Positions 1 to 7,821 of a DNA stretch of 64,000 nt are shown here, piece after piece. The stretch covers positions 744,001-808,000 of the forward strand of contig JACKKY010000001.1 in NCBI GenBank assembly GCA_024236175.1, written 5' to 3'. The translations under genes were made by a program, and so were the position numbers. The notes under the pieces are model-generated. The model saw only the letters and a program-made list of their open reading frames with translations. It did not search any database and was not told the origin of the DNA. The stretch comes from Novosphingobium sp. (GTDB lineage: Bacteria; Pseudomonadota; Alphaproteobacteria; Sphingomonadales; Sphingomonadaceae). The first letter of the stretch is position 1; every line of letters begins with the position of its first letter.

Positions 1-372
1 GGAGAGAGGTGCGCGGGACTCGCGGCGCGCGCCTTTCCCCTCGCGGCTGATTGCGCCGCGCCAATGGCGGGTCGCCGGTCCCGTTCAGAGCTCACCAGCT
101 ATGTCGGCGAGGTATGGGGGCGGAGCGCGAACCCGCATGCATCCGGACTGCCGCGTCTGGCGCTTGTCGGCTTTGCCTTGGACTACCGCCCATTGGCACA
201 GGCCCACGCGCCGGCCGCGTCCGCTACCATCCCGAAGGGCGGAAGCGGGAGGGAGCAATGCAGGCCGGCCCTGCCCGCTCCCGGTTCTGCCTCGCGAAAG
301 AGGCGGCGGCTATATAACCTATATGGTTAAATATGTCAAGGCTCATATCCTATCTGTAATGAGCCGGCCCTT
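1..372. other. Left-edge region without a called gene
   Basis: No convincing gene is visible in this stretch. A plus-strand reading frame is open from base 1 to 330, but its translation resembles no family I know and I do not call it. On the minus strand, short frames starting at several ATG/GTG codons all close quickly. The useful content is the minus-strand promoter at 311-339. It would make a transcript running leftwards out of the window with an untranslated leader of roughly 300 nt, or a non-coding RNA. Confidence 0.5.
311..339 (-). promoter_or_regulatory. Near-consensus sigma-70-type promoter with internal palindrome
   Basis: Read on the minus strand, TTGACA (339-334) is followed by a 17-nt spacer and TATATA (316-311), which is close to the sigma-70 consensus. 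The dyad TAACC-TATAT-GGTTA (315-329) fills the spacer and touches the -10 element, a classical place for a repressor operator. Just upstream of the -35, the minus strand reads AGATAGGATATG (355-344), which resembles one half of the TetR operator at 12660-12679. The promoter points out of the left edge; its gene is not in the window. Confidence 0.6.
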
Positions 373-1032
373 TCAGAACGGCCTGGGATGGCGCTTGCGC
401 AATTGCGCGAAAGCCGTGCCGGGCCCTTCCGCCAGCCGCGCCTCGATCCGCTCGCAGACGTCCTCGATGCTCATCGAACTGGAATCGAGTTCGAGGTCGT
501 AGATGTCGTTGGCGTAGGCATGCTCGTAGAACCACGGCACCGCCTGCGAAAGCTGTTCGCCCAGGGCGGAAATGATGTCCGGCCCGGCGGCGGCCATGGC
601 TTCCTGGATCGGCAGCGGAATGACGTCGATCTGCCGTTCCTTCACCCGCTTTTCGAGCACTTCGCGCGACGGCCGCAGGTTCACGAACAGCACCGGCACA
701 TCCTCCATGCGCCAGATGCAGTCCTGCAGGACCGGCGGATCGAGGAACATCAGGTGGTCGACCACCATGTTCTGCCCGGCGCGCGAGGCCGCCGCGACCA
801 TCGCATGCATCGCCTCCAGCGCCTTCATGCAGACCGGCCCGTAGGAGGTGGGCTGGTAGCCCTCCTCCTTCTTCTCGCCGAACATGGTGTATTTGGCCGG
901 GACCAGCGTGCCCACGAGCAGGTCCATGCCGAACATCAGGTAGGGCTCTTCGGCGCGCCGCGCGAAGGCGTGGCACGTCGTCGTCTTGCCGGCGCCCGAG
1001 GTGCCGTTGACGAGGACGATCTGGCCGGCCAT
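373..1032 (-). CDS. Chloramphenicol phosphotransferase-like P-loop kinase
   Basis: This 219-residue cytoplasmic protein has a Walker A motif at residues 10-17 (GTSGAGKT) and FGMD at 34-37. In the family prototype, Streptomyces chloramphenicol 3-O-phosphotransferase, Asp37 at the same position is the proposed catalytic base, so an ATP-dependent small-molecule kinase is likely. The true substrate is unknown and resistance should not be assumed. It is the last gene of a minus-strand operon, 4 nt after a lipocalin-like gene and behind an SDR, which suggests a hydroxylated catabolic intermediate as substrate. A generic AAA-type kinase is the alternative. Confidence 0.75.
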   Translation of the reverse strand: MAGQIVLVNGTSGAGKTTTCHAFARRAEEPYLMFGMDLLVGTLVPAKYTMFGEKKEEGYQPTSYGPVCMKALEAMHAMVAAASRAGQNMVVDHLMFLDPPVLQDCIWRMEDVPVLFVNLRPSREVLEKRVKERQIDVIPLPIQEAMAAAGPDIISALGEQLSQAVPWFYEHAYANDIYDLELDSSSMSIEDVCERIEARLAEGPGTAFAQLRKRHPRPF

Positions 1033-1036
1033 CGCC

Positions 1037-1972
1037 CTAAGAGCCCCGGACCATGGCGCGGAACTGTTCGAGCGGCTGGAATTCCTGGATATCGCCCCAG
1101 CCCGACTTGCCGTTTCCGAAATCGACTTCGAGCAGAGACCAGACGACCTGCACCCGCGGATAGAAATTGACCATCAGGTGGCTGCAGGACCGCGCCGTCA
1201 TGTCGACGCTGCGGCCCATCTCGTCTTCGAGGGTGAGGTCGAAGCGGTCCGGCGTGTACTGGCCCATCTGCGTCACGAGGCGCCTGCCGCCCACCAGCGT
1301 GGAGGTCTGGCCGTCGAGCTTGAGGAAGCCGCCGACCACTCTCATCTCGTCGCCCTCGCCCATCACCTGCGCGTGGAACGCCGTGTTTTCATCCGCGATG
1401 GCCCAGAAATAGCTGCCGCGCCTGACGCCATCCATCTGGCGCACGCCCCAGGAGGAATCGCGCAGCGCGTAACTGTCCACCTGCAGCACTTCGCCCTGGT
1501 ATTCGATCGTTCCGGTCGCCCGGCCCATCTGTTCGAGATGCATGCGGTTCTCGGCCGACATGCCGGTGGCCTCGATCTCCATGCCGAGGAAGTGGTGGGG
1601 TTCTTCCAGCCCGGACCACAGCAGGTCGAGCTTGAAGCCGTTGCAGTCGTAGCCCAGGCGATATTGTTTCCTCGGCTCGACCACCTCGACGCTGAGCGAG
1701 GTATGCGAGGTGAAATCGAACTTGCGCGCGCCTTCCGGGATCGTCTGGAAATGGTGCCAATCGTAATAGAGGCAGTCCCAGGTGTGCGCCCCGGACCCGT
1801 CCCACAGGATCGGCCCGCCCATCAGCAGGTTCATGTTCGGGCGGAAGAAGTAGTAGATCATGCCGTGGATTTCCTTCTCGGGGATCGAGAAGGAGAACCA
1901 GCAGCTTTCGTTCCAGTAGGGATCGTCGGTCGTCGTCGGGCAGAAATTGTCGACGTCGATGTTCACGGCCAT
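1037..1972 (-). CDS. Lipocalin/AttH-like hypothetical protein (DUF7064/7065 type)
   Basis: This 311-residue protein has no signal peptide or membrane segment. It is rich in Trp, Tyr and short beta-prone stretches, and its pattern (for example SSWGVRQ near residue 175 and GSYFWAIAD near 186) resembles the two-barrel, hydrocarotenoid-dehydratase/AttH-like proteins common in sphingomonad and actinobacterial steroid and terpenoid gene clusters. No catalytic residues can be assigned. It starts 1 nt after the upstream SDR gene ends and 4 nt before the kinase gene, so the three are surely co-transcribed. A role in binding or hydrating a hydrophobic substrate is an inference. Confidence 0.55.
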   Translation of the reverse strand: MAVNIDVDNFCPTTTDDPYWNESCWFSFSIPEKEIHGMIYYFFRPNMNLLMGGPILWDGSGAHTWDCLYYDWHHFQTIPEGARKFDFTSHTSLSVEVVEPRKQYRLGYDCNGFKLDLLWSGLEEPHHFLGMEIEATGMSAENRMHLEQMGRATGTIEYQGEVLQVDSYALRDSSWGVRQMDGVRRGSYFWAIADENTAFHAQVMGEGDEMRVVGGFLKLDGQTSTLVGGRRLVTQMGQYTPDRFDLTLEDEMGRSVDMTARSCSHLMVNFYPRVQVVWSLLEVDFGNGKSGWGDIQEFQPLEQFRAMVRGS

Positions 1973-1973
1973 G

Positions 1974-2807
1974 TCAGCCTCCCATGAAGCCGGCGTCGAT
2001 GGCGCCGGTGAACACTCCGCTGGCGAAACCCTGGTCGGTATAGAGGAACGACCCGCTGACCGCGCCCATCAGCGAACTGTTGAGCAGGATCAGCGGCCAC
2101 GCCTGTTCCTCGGCGGTGGCCATCCGGCCGAGCGAGGGGAACGGCCAGGCGGCGATGAACTCGTCGGTCATGATCTCCGACGACATGTCGGCAAACGCCG
2201 TCTTGGTCGGGCACGGACCGATCGCGTTGAGGCGGATGCGGCGCGTGTTGCCCAGTTCCACCGCGGCATGCTGGACCCACACGACCAGCATTTCCTTGGA
2301 ACTGGTGTATCCGTCGCGCACGCGACTATCGGGATCGGCCTCGCACCAGGCATAGGCCTCGTCCGGATCGGAGATCGCCAGCATCTCCATGCATTGCGCC
2401 AGGTTCTTCTGCCAGCCGAGCGCCGCGTCTGAGGAGATCAGCGCGATGCCCGCTCCGTCAGCGAGCGAAGGCAGCAGGTTCTCCACGAAGTGGCGAGTGC
2501 CGATGTAGTTGACCCGCATGCAGTAGAGCGGCCCCTTGATGTGCGGCGGAAGGCCCGCGCAGGGGAACAGGAAGTGGATCGGTGCGATCGCCTTGAGCGC
2601 TTCGGCGGTCGCTCGCACCTGCGCGAAATCCGACAGGTCGCACTGGTGGAAGCTTTCGCAATCCACTTTCGGCTGCTGGATATCGACTATGTGGACCCTG
2701 GCGCCGAGTTCGCCGAGCAGCCGCGCGGTCGCTTCGCCCATGCCCGATGCGCCGCCGGTGACGACAACGGTCTTGTCCCGGTATCCGAGCCCGTCGAGAT
2801 TGCCCAT
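1974..2807 (-). CDS. SDR oxidoreductase, 3-alpha-hydroxysteroid dehydrogenase-like
   Basis: This 277-residue short-chain dehydrogenase has the cofactor motif TGGASGMG at residues 17-24 and the active-site Tyr167-x3-Lys171, with Ser125/Ser126 as candidate catalytic serine. The roughly 40-residue insertion between the serine and tyrosine, and the late MGAVSGSFLYTDQG segment, resemble the Comamonas 3-alpha-hydroxysteroid dehydrogenase/carbonyl reductase group. It leads a three-gene operon with the lipocalin-like and kinase genes. Its promoter region is shared with the divergent SDR at 2881 and holds a TetR-type dyad at 2841-2856. The steroid-like substrate is an inference. Confidence 0.85.
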   Translation of the reverse strand: MGNLDGLGYRDKTVVVTGGASGMGEATARLLGELGARVHIVDIQQPKVDCESFHQCDLSDFAQVRATAEALKAIAPIHFLFPCAGLPPHIKGPLYCMRVNYIGTRHFVENLLPSLADGAGIALISSDAALGWQKNLAQCMEMLAISDPDEAYAWCEADPDSRVRDGYTSSKEMLVVWVQHAAVELGNTRRIRLNAIGPCPTKTAFADMSSEIMTDEFIAAWPFPSLGRMATAEEQAWPLILLNSSLMGAVSGSFLYTDQGFASGVFTGAIDAGFMGG

Positions 2808-2840
2808 TATCCTCTCCTTCTTGATTTCGTCGTGATCCTA

Positions 2841-2856
2841 GATAGCGTCTCCTATC
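2841..2856. promoter_or_regulatory. Candidate TetR operator between two divergent SDR genes
   Basis: The dyad GATAG-CGTCTC-CTATC lies in the 73-nt gap between divergent genes. The same arms and spacing occur at 12662-12677, in front of the TetR gene and its divergent operon. In minus-strand orientation both sites read GATAG-N5-GCTATCT. A possible minus-strand -10 element (TATCTA) overlaps the right arm, so binding would block transcription of the operon that starts at 2807. Confidence 0.6.
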
Positions 2857-2880
2857 ATGCAAGCATGAAGCGGGGGAGTG

Positions 2881-3615
2881 ATGGGCAGGACATTCGTGAT
2901 TACCGGCGGAGGCACGGGCCTGGGCCGCGCTATCGCCCGGACTCTCGCCGAAGACGGCGACACAGCGATCCTGCTGGGACGCAGGCTGGACAAGGTCGAG
3001 GCCGTCGCGGCGGAGATCGGCAACGATTCCTTTGCGCTCGCCTGCGACGTTTCCGACCCGGATTCGGTCGACGCCGCCTTCGCCGAAATCGCGAAGCGCC
3101 ACGAGACGATCGACGGGCTGATCAGCAATGCCGCGGTGTTCCGCCCGTTCCTGGTCAAGGATGCCCGGAACCAGCAGATCGACACGATCGTCGACACCAA
3201 CCTCAAGGGCGCGGTCCACTGCGCCCGCGCCGCGATCCCGCTGCTGCGCAAGGGCGGCATCATCATCAATGTCGGCAGCGAGACGGTGGCCAGCCGGGTG
3301 GCGATGTTCTCGCTCTACCAGGCCAGCAAGCAGGGCCTGGAGCGCTTCACCAGGGCGTTGCAGCAGGAACTCGACCCGGAAGGCATCCGCGTCACGCTGC
3401 TGCGCGCCTGCAAGATGTTCGACGAGGACTACAGCTGGGACGTCGACGAGAAGACGGCGCAGCAATTCTTCGAGGAAAACGCCAAGCGCGGCATCAACCA
3501 GCGCGAGCAGCCGATCGCCTCGTTCCGCTCGGCCGGCGCCCAGGTCCGTTGGCTGGTGAACCTGCCGCCCGACGTACAGGTGACCGAAGTGTTGCTGGAA
3601 GCGCGGGCTCCGTAG
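2881..3615 (+). CDS. SDR family oxidoreductase
   Basis: This classical SDR of 244 residues has TGGGTGLG at residues 8-15, NAA at 83-85, Ser133, and the pair Tyr146-x3-Lys150 (YQASK). The ATG at 2881 follows the purine-rich stretch GGGGGAG closely; a GTG three bases upstream is an alternative start. It is transcribed away from the 2807 operon across the shared dyad at 2841, so I infer co-regulation. The substrate cannot be read from the sequence. A low-GC stretch begins immediately after its stop codon. Confidence 0.85.
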   Translation: MGRTFVITGGGTGLGRAIARTLAEDGDTAILLGRRLDKVEAVAAEIGNDSFALACDVSDPDSVDAAFAEIAKRHETIDGLISNAAVFRPFLVKDARNQQIDTIVDTNLKGAVHCARAAIPLLRKGGIIINVGSETVASRVAMFSLYQASKQGLERFTRALQQELDPEGIRVTLLRACKMFDEDYSWDVDEKTAQQFFEENAKRGINQREQPIASFRSAGAQVRWLVNLPPDVQVTEVLLEARAP

Positions 3616-4109
3616 CTGGCTTGGACAAATTCGAAAGGGCAGGCCATGTCCGCTGTCTTGCTTTTCCCATCCAGAGCGGACTGTCCGGGCGCGACAACAT
3701 TGCGGACATTTCTCAACGCCAGACGGACGACCTCGGGCGGCGTCTTGAGGTAGGGAACCAGTGACTCGTGCTGCTTAGGACCGGGCATGTCAGCGCCCCA
3801 CCCTGCTCTCCTTAACGGGCGGTGCATTAAATCTGAAAATGCCCTTCCTCGCCATCGCCTTCAACTAAATGGATCGAGGCAACAGCTAGGACGGAGAGGC
3901 TTCTTCCCATTCCTACCCTGTAAATCATCCAATACTATCAGTTTACGACAGCAACCAGCGTTTCACTTCCGGTAGCAGGTGCGCCACCTCCTTCGACGCG
4001 AGAAAAATAGGAGCGGCTGGCGCCCAATCGCTACAGGTTGCATTTGCCAAAATCGCACTAACGAGATTAAGTTCTGCTTCAATTGAACGGGAATCGAGAG
4101 GGGGCGCTT
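3616..4109. other. Low-GC intergenic stretch with degenerate inverted repeats
   Basis: About 490 nt without a convincing gene. Base composition falls clearly below that of the neighbouring genes. The inverted pair GTCCGCT (near 3650) and AGCGGAC (near 3675) and the sequence at 3692-3708 look like remnants of an intergenic repeat family. A minus-strand frame spanning 3429-3827 overlaps the SDR gene and is probably spurious. The stretch ends at the ribosome binding site of the M23-domain gene at 4110. Confidence 0.5.
3692..3708 (+). repeat. Left boundary sequence of low-GC island 1
   Basis: The 17-mer CGACAACATTGCGGACA recurs with one mismatch at 21394-21410, at the left end of another low-GC stretch. 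Both copies are on the plus strand, a short distance after the stop codon of a plus-strand gene. Confidence 0.5.
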
Positions 4110-5057
4110 ATGGGATTTACGGCTAGTTTACTCGGTCTCGATGGTGAACGCGTCAGTTCAAAATTTGGCACTATGCGAGGAAGTTGCCCTCACAAAGGAA
4201 CGGACTTTACCAGTTCGAAAAAGCCAAAGCCATTCAAGGCCGGTGTTTTCGGAAAAGTGGTGGCACCCTTGGACGGCAAGTGGGGGACTATTACAGTCAT
4301 ACCCTTCAATGAACCGACCTCTCGTATCCAATATCTGCACTGCTCCAAAATTAAAGTGAAAGTCGGAAGCATCGTTACTCCTTGGACGGTGATTGGCGAA
4401 ACAGGGGAGACAGCTCCACCAGGCAGAAGCCGAGGAATCCATCTTCATCTACAAATCGTTACAACTGGAAAACCGCCAAATGATTGCTGGGATGGCAGGA
4501 ACTTTAGCGATCCGGAGAAATTCGATACGCACAGTTCCATCCTTGGTCTCTGGTACAGAAATTCATCGGCAACTTCAGGAGGGATTCGAAAGGAACTGCG
4601 ATCTTCGATTGATATCCTCGCTGACATTTCAGGGGCGTCAGCACCCGCTGCAACACGAGAAATCCACACCATCCCAACTGGATGTCAGTTTGTAATGTCC
4701 ATTCGACATCCGTCTGCCAAAATCTCGTCGAGGACAAATAACGGACTCATTTGGTCTTCTGGGAAAGGGCGTGTGGATGAATGTTTTTCGACTTGCAATA
4801 CTCGGGCGGCCTGTCGAAAATGGCGGGATTCTGGCGAACTGCGAATGATTTCGCAAAACCAACTCCTAGTCGTGCGTTCGGGTGTGATATTTACACGATC
4901 CGGCGTTGTGGAAAGTCCGTATCCAATTGAATTATCGCCTAAAGAATCAGCCAGTGAGTTCGAGCTACACGCCTCCATGCTTGAGGCACTAGCTACTGAA
5001 GAAATGCTGGAAGCGGAAACTGCCAGCAATCTTGGCGCTCACAAAATTGATCGATAG
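4110..5057 (+). CDS. Orphan M23-type metallopeptidase-domain protein, low GC
   Basis: The ATG at 4110 is preceded by GAGAGGGGG at good spacing; a TTG at 4083 is less likely. The 315-residue product carries an N-terminal LytM/M23 fold. HKGTD supplies the first His and Asp ligands, YLH the middle His, and GIHLHLQI the HxH ligand. The latter half, from about residue 150, matches nothing I know. No signal peptide or membrane segment is visible, which is odd for a peptidoglycan endopeptidase. Base composition is about half GC by eye, against clearly higher in its neighbours, and the gene stands alone between boundary repeats. I infer lateral acquisition; the target (peptidoglycan or otherwise) is unknown. 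Confidence 0.7.
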   Translation: MGFTASLLGLDGERVSSKFGTMRGSCPHKGTDFTSSKKPKPFKAGVFGKVVAPLDGKWGTITVIPFNEPTSRIQYLHCSKIKVKVGSIVTPWTVIGETGETAPPGRSRGIHLHLQIVTTGKPPNDCWDGRNFSDPEKFDTHSSILGLWYRNSSATSGGIRKELRSSIDILADISGASAPAATREIHTIPTGCQFVMSIRHPSAKISSRTNNGLIWSSGKGRVDECFSTCNTRAACRKWRDSGELRMISQNQLLVVRSGVIFTRSGVVESPYPIELSPKESASEFELHASMLEALATEEMLEAETASNLGAHKIDR

Positions 5058-5274
5058 ATGCATCGCGTGATCGGGCAGCCTTGAATTTCACTAGTGCAGT
5101 CTGTGGTGGCATCGGCGATACTCTTTTCCGGTGCTGTCTGACTGAGTCGCACTTCCTACCTTTGGGCAAGGTTCGGTGTTTGAGGCGCGGGTTTGGGCCA
5201 TATGTCCCCGTAGCTCGGAACGTCTGCTTGCCACCCCAACTTAGCCACCCCGACCTCCCGGCATATCGCCTCAG

Positions 5275-5294
5275 ACCAGACGTTCGTTCGCAGC
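5275..5294 (+). repeat. Right boundary sequence of low-GC island 1
   Basis: The 20-mer ACCAGACGTTCGTTCGCAGC matches 17 of 20 positions with 21725-21744 and marks where normal GC content resumes, 18 nt before the 3' end of the MBL gene. It pairs with the left boundary at 3692-3708. Confidence 0.5.
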
Positions 5295-5311
5295 CGGAAT
5301 CCTTCGCTCCC

Positions 5312-6184
5312 CTAGGCCTGCAAGGGCTCGAAGCTGCGCACCCCGCCTTCCTCGCGCACAAAGCCGCAATGCGGGGCGGCGAAATGCGCGGGGATCACCA
5401 GCGCGCCCTGCCGCACGAAGCTCTCGATCAGCCGGTTGCGCGTCTTGAGCGTCAGCGCGAAATCCTCGCAGGTGTTGGCATCGAGCTCCGGGTGGAGGAA
5501 CTCGATCGGGTGGTGGAAGGCATCGCCGGTGAACCACACGTGGCTGCCGGCCGAGCACAGGTGCAGCGCCATGTGTCCCATGGTGTGGCCGTTGGCGAGC
5601 CCGGCTTCCAGGCTCGGGGTGATCCGCTGGTTGGCGCCGATCACTTCGGCCAGCCCCGCTTCCAGGATCGGCAGCACGCTGTTTTCGAAGATGCCGGCGT
5701 TCGCCGGGACATGCCGGTAATCGGGCCGGCGGAAGTCCCAGCGTTCCACCTCGCGCCTGCCCATGTAGTACTTGGCGTTGGGAAAGGTCGGGACATACTT
5801 GCCGTCGCGCAGCATCGTGTTCCAGCCGCAGTGGTCGCTGTGCAGGTGGGTGCAGAACACCACATCGACGTCTTCCGGCCTGATGCCGGTCGCGCCGAAG
5901 CGCTCGATGAACGGCGTGTCGAGCATGTGGAAGAGCTCGAATTCGGGCAGGATGCGGCCGTTGCCGACGCAGGGATCGACCACCACGACCCGGTCGTCGA
6001 CAAGTACGATCCAGCTCTGCACGACCATTTCCCACGTGTCGTCGTCGCCCAGCCAGTGCGGGCGCAGCCAGTGGGCGTTGCTTTCGATGATCTCCTCGCT
6101 CGCGTTGAAGCTGGCGAACGGGAAATGCGTCGTCAGCTCCTCGATCCGGTGAATTTGCGCATCGCCGACGCTGAACTTGTCCAT
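5312..6184 (-). CDS. MBL-fold metallohydrolase
   Basis: This 290-residue metallo-beta-lactamase-fold hydrolase has the zinc motif HxHxDH as HLHSDH (His113, His115, Asp117, His118), a later GHTMGH histidine, and the Asp of FTGD. No export signal is visible. Family members hydrolyse lactones, thioesters or other esters, and a lactonase-like role is one possibility. A good ribosome binding site (GGGGAGAGG) precedes the ATG. It is the last gene of the long minus-strand cluster, separated by 127 nt from the gene at 6312, so it may have its own promoter as well. Confidence 0.85.
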   Translation of the reverse strand: MDKFSVGDAQIHRIEELTTHFPFASFNASEEIIESNAHWLRPHWLGDDDTWEMVVQSWIVLVDDRVVVVDPCVGNGRILPEFELFHMLDTPFIERFGATGIRPEDVDVVFCTHLHSDHCGWNTMLRDGKYVPTFPNAKYYMGRREVERWDFRRPDYRHVPANAGIFENSVLPILEAGLAEVIGANQRITPSLEAGLANGHTMGHMALHLCSAGSHVWFTGDAFHHPIEFLHPELDANTCEDFALTLKTRNRLIESFVRQGALVIPAHFAAPHCGFVREEGGVRSFEPLQA

Positions 6185-6311
6185 CCTGATCCTCTCCCCG
6201 GCCGTTCGCGTGACGCGGCCGTTTCACAAACTGCGTTTGCGCAAGGGGATAGACCCGGCGCCCGGCATGACCAAGTCGACTCGCGGAGCACTGCGCCGAG
6301 AAGCAGGGCGC

Positions 6312-6707
6312 CTATCCCCGAGAGGCCTTTTCCATCTCTCCGAAGGCTTCGAGCATCGCCGCCTTGGCGGTGTTGGCGGCGGGAAAACCGGCATAGGGGA
6401 TCGCCGTGTAGAAGATCTCTTCCAGCTCCTGCCGGCTCAGCCCGTTCGCCATGCCCATGATCGTATGGTACTTGATCTCCTCGGACTGCCCCTGGCCGAT
6501 CAGCATGCCGAGCACGGCGCAGCTGCGCAGCTTGCGTTGCAGCCCGTCGCGGCCCCAGACCGAACCGAACGCCCATTCGAGCGACCAGTTCGACTGTTCC
6601 TTGCCGAACTCGGTGGAGGACCGGCCGTGTTCCTCGACACCCCGGGCCATTTCGTCGCCGAAGATCTCGCGAAAAATCTCGAGACCCTTCTCGCGCGCTT
6701 CACTCAT
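6312..6707 (-). CDS. Carboxymuconolactone decarboxylase family protein
   Basis: The product is 131 residues, the usual length for single-domain members of this AhpD-like fold. The segment WAFGSVWGRDGL-x5-LRSCAVL and the later NGLSRQELEEIFYTAIPYAGFPA are typical of 4-carboxymuconolactone decarboxylase-like proteins. The redox CxxC of AhpD is absent (a lone Cys near residue 64), which favours a lyase or isomerase role over peroxidase activity. The start at 6707 is fixed by the strong GGGAGG upstream. It lies 14 nt downstream of the Gfo/Idh gene in the same operon. Confidence 0.8.
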   Translation of the reverse strand: MSEAREKGLEIFREIFGDEMARGVEEHGRSSTEFGKEQSNWSLEWAFGSVWGRDGLQRKLRSCAVLGMLIGQGQSEEIKYHTIMGMANGLSRQELEEIFYTAIPYAGFPAANTAKAAMLEAFGEMEKASRG

Positions 6708-6721
6708 GACCAAGCCTCCCC

Positions 6722-7792
6722 TCAAACCTGCTTCAGGGCCCCGCCATCGGCAGCCGAGGCGCGCATCGCATCGAGAATGCGCATCGAGGCCAGCCCGTCG
6801 CGGAAGGTCGGCGGGGGCACGGGGGAATCCATCTCCCGCCCTTCGATCGCCGCGCGCAGCGCTTCGCACAGCCGGGTGAACGGGCCGATCTCGAAATGCG
6901 ACATGCGCCGGCTGGAATTGGGATCGGCGGCGGGCGGAGGCGGCGGCAGCGCCAGGTCGTCAGGTACCGGCAGTTCGCGGGTGCCCTGCTTGTCGGCGAC
7001 GAACACCTTGCCGCCTTCGGTCCACACCGAGCCTTTCGTGCCGGCGCAGCGCCACAGCGTCGCCATCTGGCCCCAGGCGCCGGCGGTCTGCTGCATCGAG
7101 CCTTCCACGCCGTTCTTCATCAGGAAGCGCATCGAATAGCTGTCGTCGACTTCGGCCTCGCGGTCGGACACCAGGAACAGGTTGGCGCTGAGCGTATCGA
7201 ACTCGCCCAGCCAGGCGCGGATCTGGTCCATCAGGTGGGAGCCGCCCGCGCCGAGCCAGCCGCCACCGCTGGCCTTGTCGAACCACCATTTCGGCAGGGG
7301 CGTTTCCGGATCGGCGCAGAACGGGATGAACTGGTCGAGCACCAGGAAGCGCGGCTCGCCGATCATGCCTTCGGCGATCGCCCGGCCGAACAGCGCCCGG
7401 TCGGGCAGCCAGCGGAACTCATGCGCGACCATGTGGACGACGCCCGCCTTTTCCGCCGCATCGAGCATCTGCTGCGCCTCGCCCGCATCGAAGGCGAAGG
7501 GCTTTTCACACAGCACGTGGCAGCCGCGATCGATGGCGGTCAGCGTCAGTTCGGCATGCGTGTCGGGCGGCGTCGCGACGGCGACGAGTTTCGCGCCGGT
7601 CTTCGAAATCGCCTCGTCGAGGTCGGTAAAGGTGGCCGGAACCTCGTTCTGCGCGGCCCTGCGTTCGAGCCGTTCCGGATTGGTGCCGACAAGGCCCGCG
7701 ATCTCGAAGCCGGCGGCGCGCAGCGCGGGCACATGGATGCGGCAGCCGAAGCCGGTGCCGACGACCAGCGCGGGGATTGGGGTTGAACTCAT
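6722..7792 (-). CDS. Gfo/Idh/MocA family NAD(P)-dependent oxidoreductase
   Basis: This 356-residue protein has an N-terminal Rossmann motif (GTGFGCRIH, residues 12-20), the family's EKP signature at 96-98 with Lys97 as general base, and a C-terminal alpha/beta domain containing GGSHLMDQ with the usual His. The family oxidises or reduces sugar or cyclitol hydroxyls and some aromatic intermediates. I take the ATG at 7792 because AGGAG stands 9 nt upstream; an in-frame TTG 33 nt further up is unlikely. It lies in the minus-strand catabolic operon between the VOC and CMD genes. Confidence 0.85.
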   Translation of the reverse strand: MSSTPIPALVVGTGFGCRIHVPALRAAGFEIAGLVGTNPERLERRAAQNEVPATFTDLDEAISKTGAKLVAVATPPDTHAELTLTAIDRGCHVLCEKPFAFDAGEAQQMLDAAEKAGVVHMVAHEFRWLPDRALFGRAIAEGMIGEPRFLVLDQFIPFCADPETPLPKWWFDKASGGGWLGAGGSHLMDQIRAWLGEFDTLSANLFLVSDREAEVDDSYSMRFLMKNGVEGSMQQTAGAWGQMATLWRCAGTKGSVWTEGGKVFVADKQGTRELPVPDDLALPPPPPAADPNSSRRMSHFEIGPFTRLCEALRAAIEGREMDSPVPPPTFRDGLASMRILDAMRASAADGGALKQV

Positions 7793-7821
7793 TTCAGCTG
7801 TCTCCTGTGTGGGCCACGCGG

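Noticed and set aside
1..330. Open plus-strand frame from the left edge
   Set aside because: No recognisable domain, and it ends within the minus-strand promoter. It could be the tail of a gene from outside, but nothing supports that.
373..1032. Chloramphenicol resistance gene
   Set aside because: The P-loop and Asp37 match the family, but operon context is catabolic and the substrate pocket cannot be judged. I keep only the family name.
3429..3827. Minus-strand frame overlapping the SDR 3' end
   Set aside because: Half of it is antisense to an SDR with a good C-terminus, and the rest lies in degenerate repeat sequence.
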